From NCBI GenBank assembly GCA_003486785.1, contig DNFZ01000119.1, positions 763-5,773 on the forward strand: 5,011 nt of DNA, given 5' to 3'. The first letter of the stretch is position 1. Each line of letters begins with the position of its first letter. Source of the DNA: Clostridiales bacterium. GTDB lineage: Bacteria > Bacillota > Clostridia > Christensenellales > CAG-138. This document shows positions 5,008-5,011 of the stretch, piece by piece. A model generated the notes under the pieces. That model worked only from the letters and a program-made list of their open reading frames with translations, was not told where the DNA came from and made no database searches. Made by a program: the position numbers and the translations under genes.

Positions 5008-5011
5008 TTGG

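Overview
The window looks like a chromosomal segment of an anaerobic gut-type Firmicute (Clostridia, most like Oscillospiraceae and relatives). The reasons are a DUF1292 (YrzB-type) gene, strong AGGAG-type ribosome binding sites, GC-rich genes (about 60% by eye) separated by AT-rich spacers, and a YgeY/YgeW gene pair typical of purine- and amino-acid-fermenting Clostridia. This placement is inferred from gene content; no marker gene is present.

Layout: (1) 1-167 (+) is the C-terminal end of a RelE/ParE-type toxin cut by the window edge. (2) 168-396 is non-coding, with four DnaA-box-like 9-mers at 170-225 and the terminator of the next gene at 338-368. (3) 397-771 (-) is a DUF1292 protein with an unusual Cys/His-rich loop and an acidic tail encoded by a 9-bp tandem repeat. 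(4) 772-1127 is a divergent regulatory region with a promoter for the DUF1292 gene and two candidate promoters for the regulator on the other side. (5) 1128-1757 (+) is a YheO/DauR-type regulator, PAS-like domain plus HTH. (6) 1813-3186 (+) is ygeY, an M20 metallohydrolase. (7) 3198-3234 is a strong intrinsic terminator-like hairpin. (8) 3293-4504 (+) is ygeW, a knotted-type carbamoyltransferase. (9) 4505-4692 holds a GC-rich hairpin and two 31-bp palindromic repeats. (10) 4693-5007 (-) is an unrecognised protein running to the right edge and possibly 5'-truncated.

The regulator, ygeY and ygeW form one functional block. YgeY (amide/ureide hydrolase) and YgeW (transcarbamylase) are partners in the E. 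coli ygeW-ygeX-ygeY-hyuA-ygfK-ssnA region and in the selenium-dependent hydroxylase and purine-degradation clusters of anaerobes. There they are thought to act on carbamoylated (ureido) intermediates. Here the pair has its own DauR-like regulator and none of the other partners next to it. This makes the locus a compact module that could be controlled by a small ligand and could recover carbamoyl phosphate or nitrogen from a ureido compound. The exact substrate cannot be read from the sequence.

No clearly new multi-gene system is visible. The points most worth a second look are the isolated regulator-ygeY-ygeW module with an internal terminator, the DnaA-box cluster, the paired palindromic repeats and the Cys/His loop of the DUF1292 protein.
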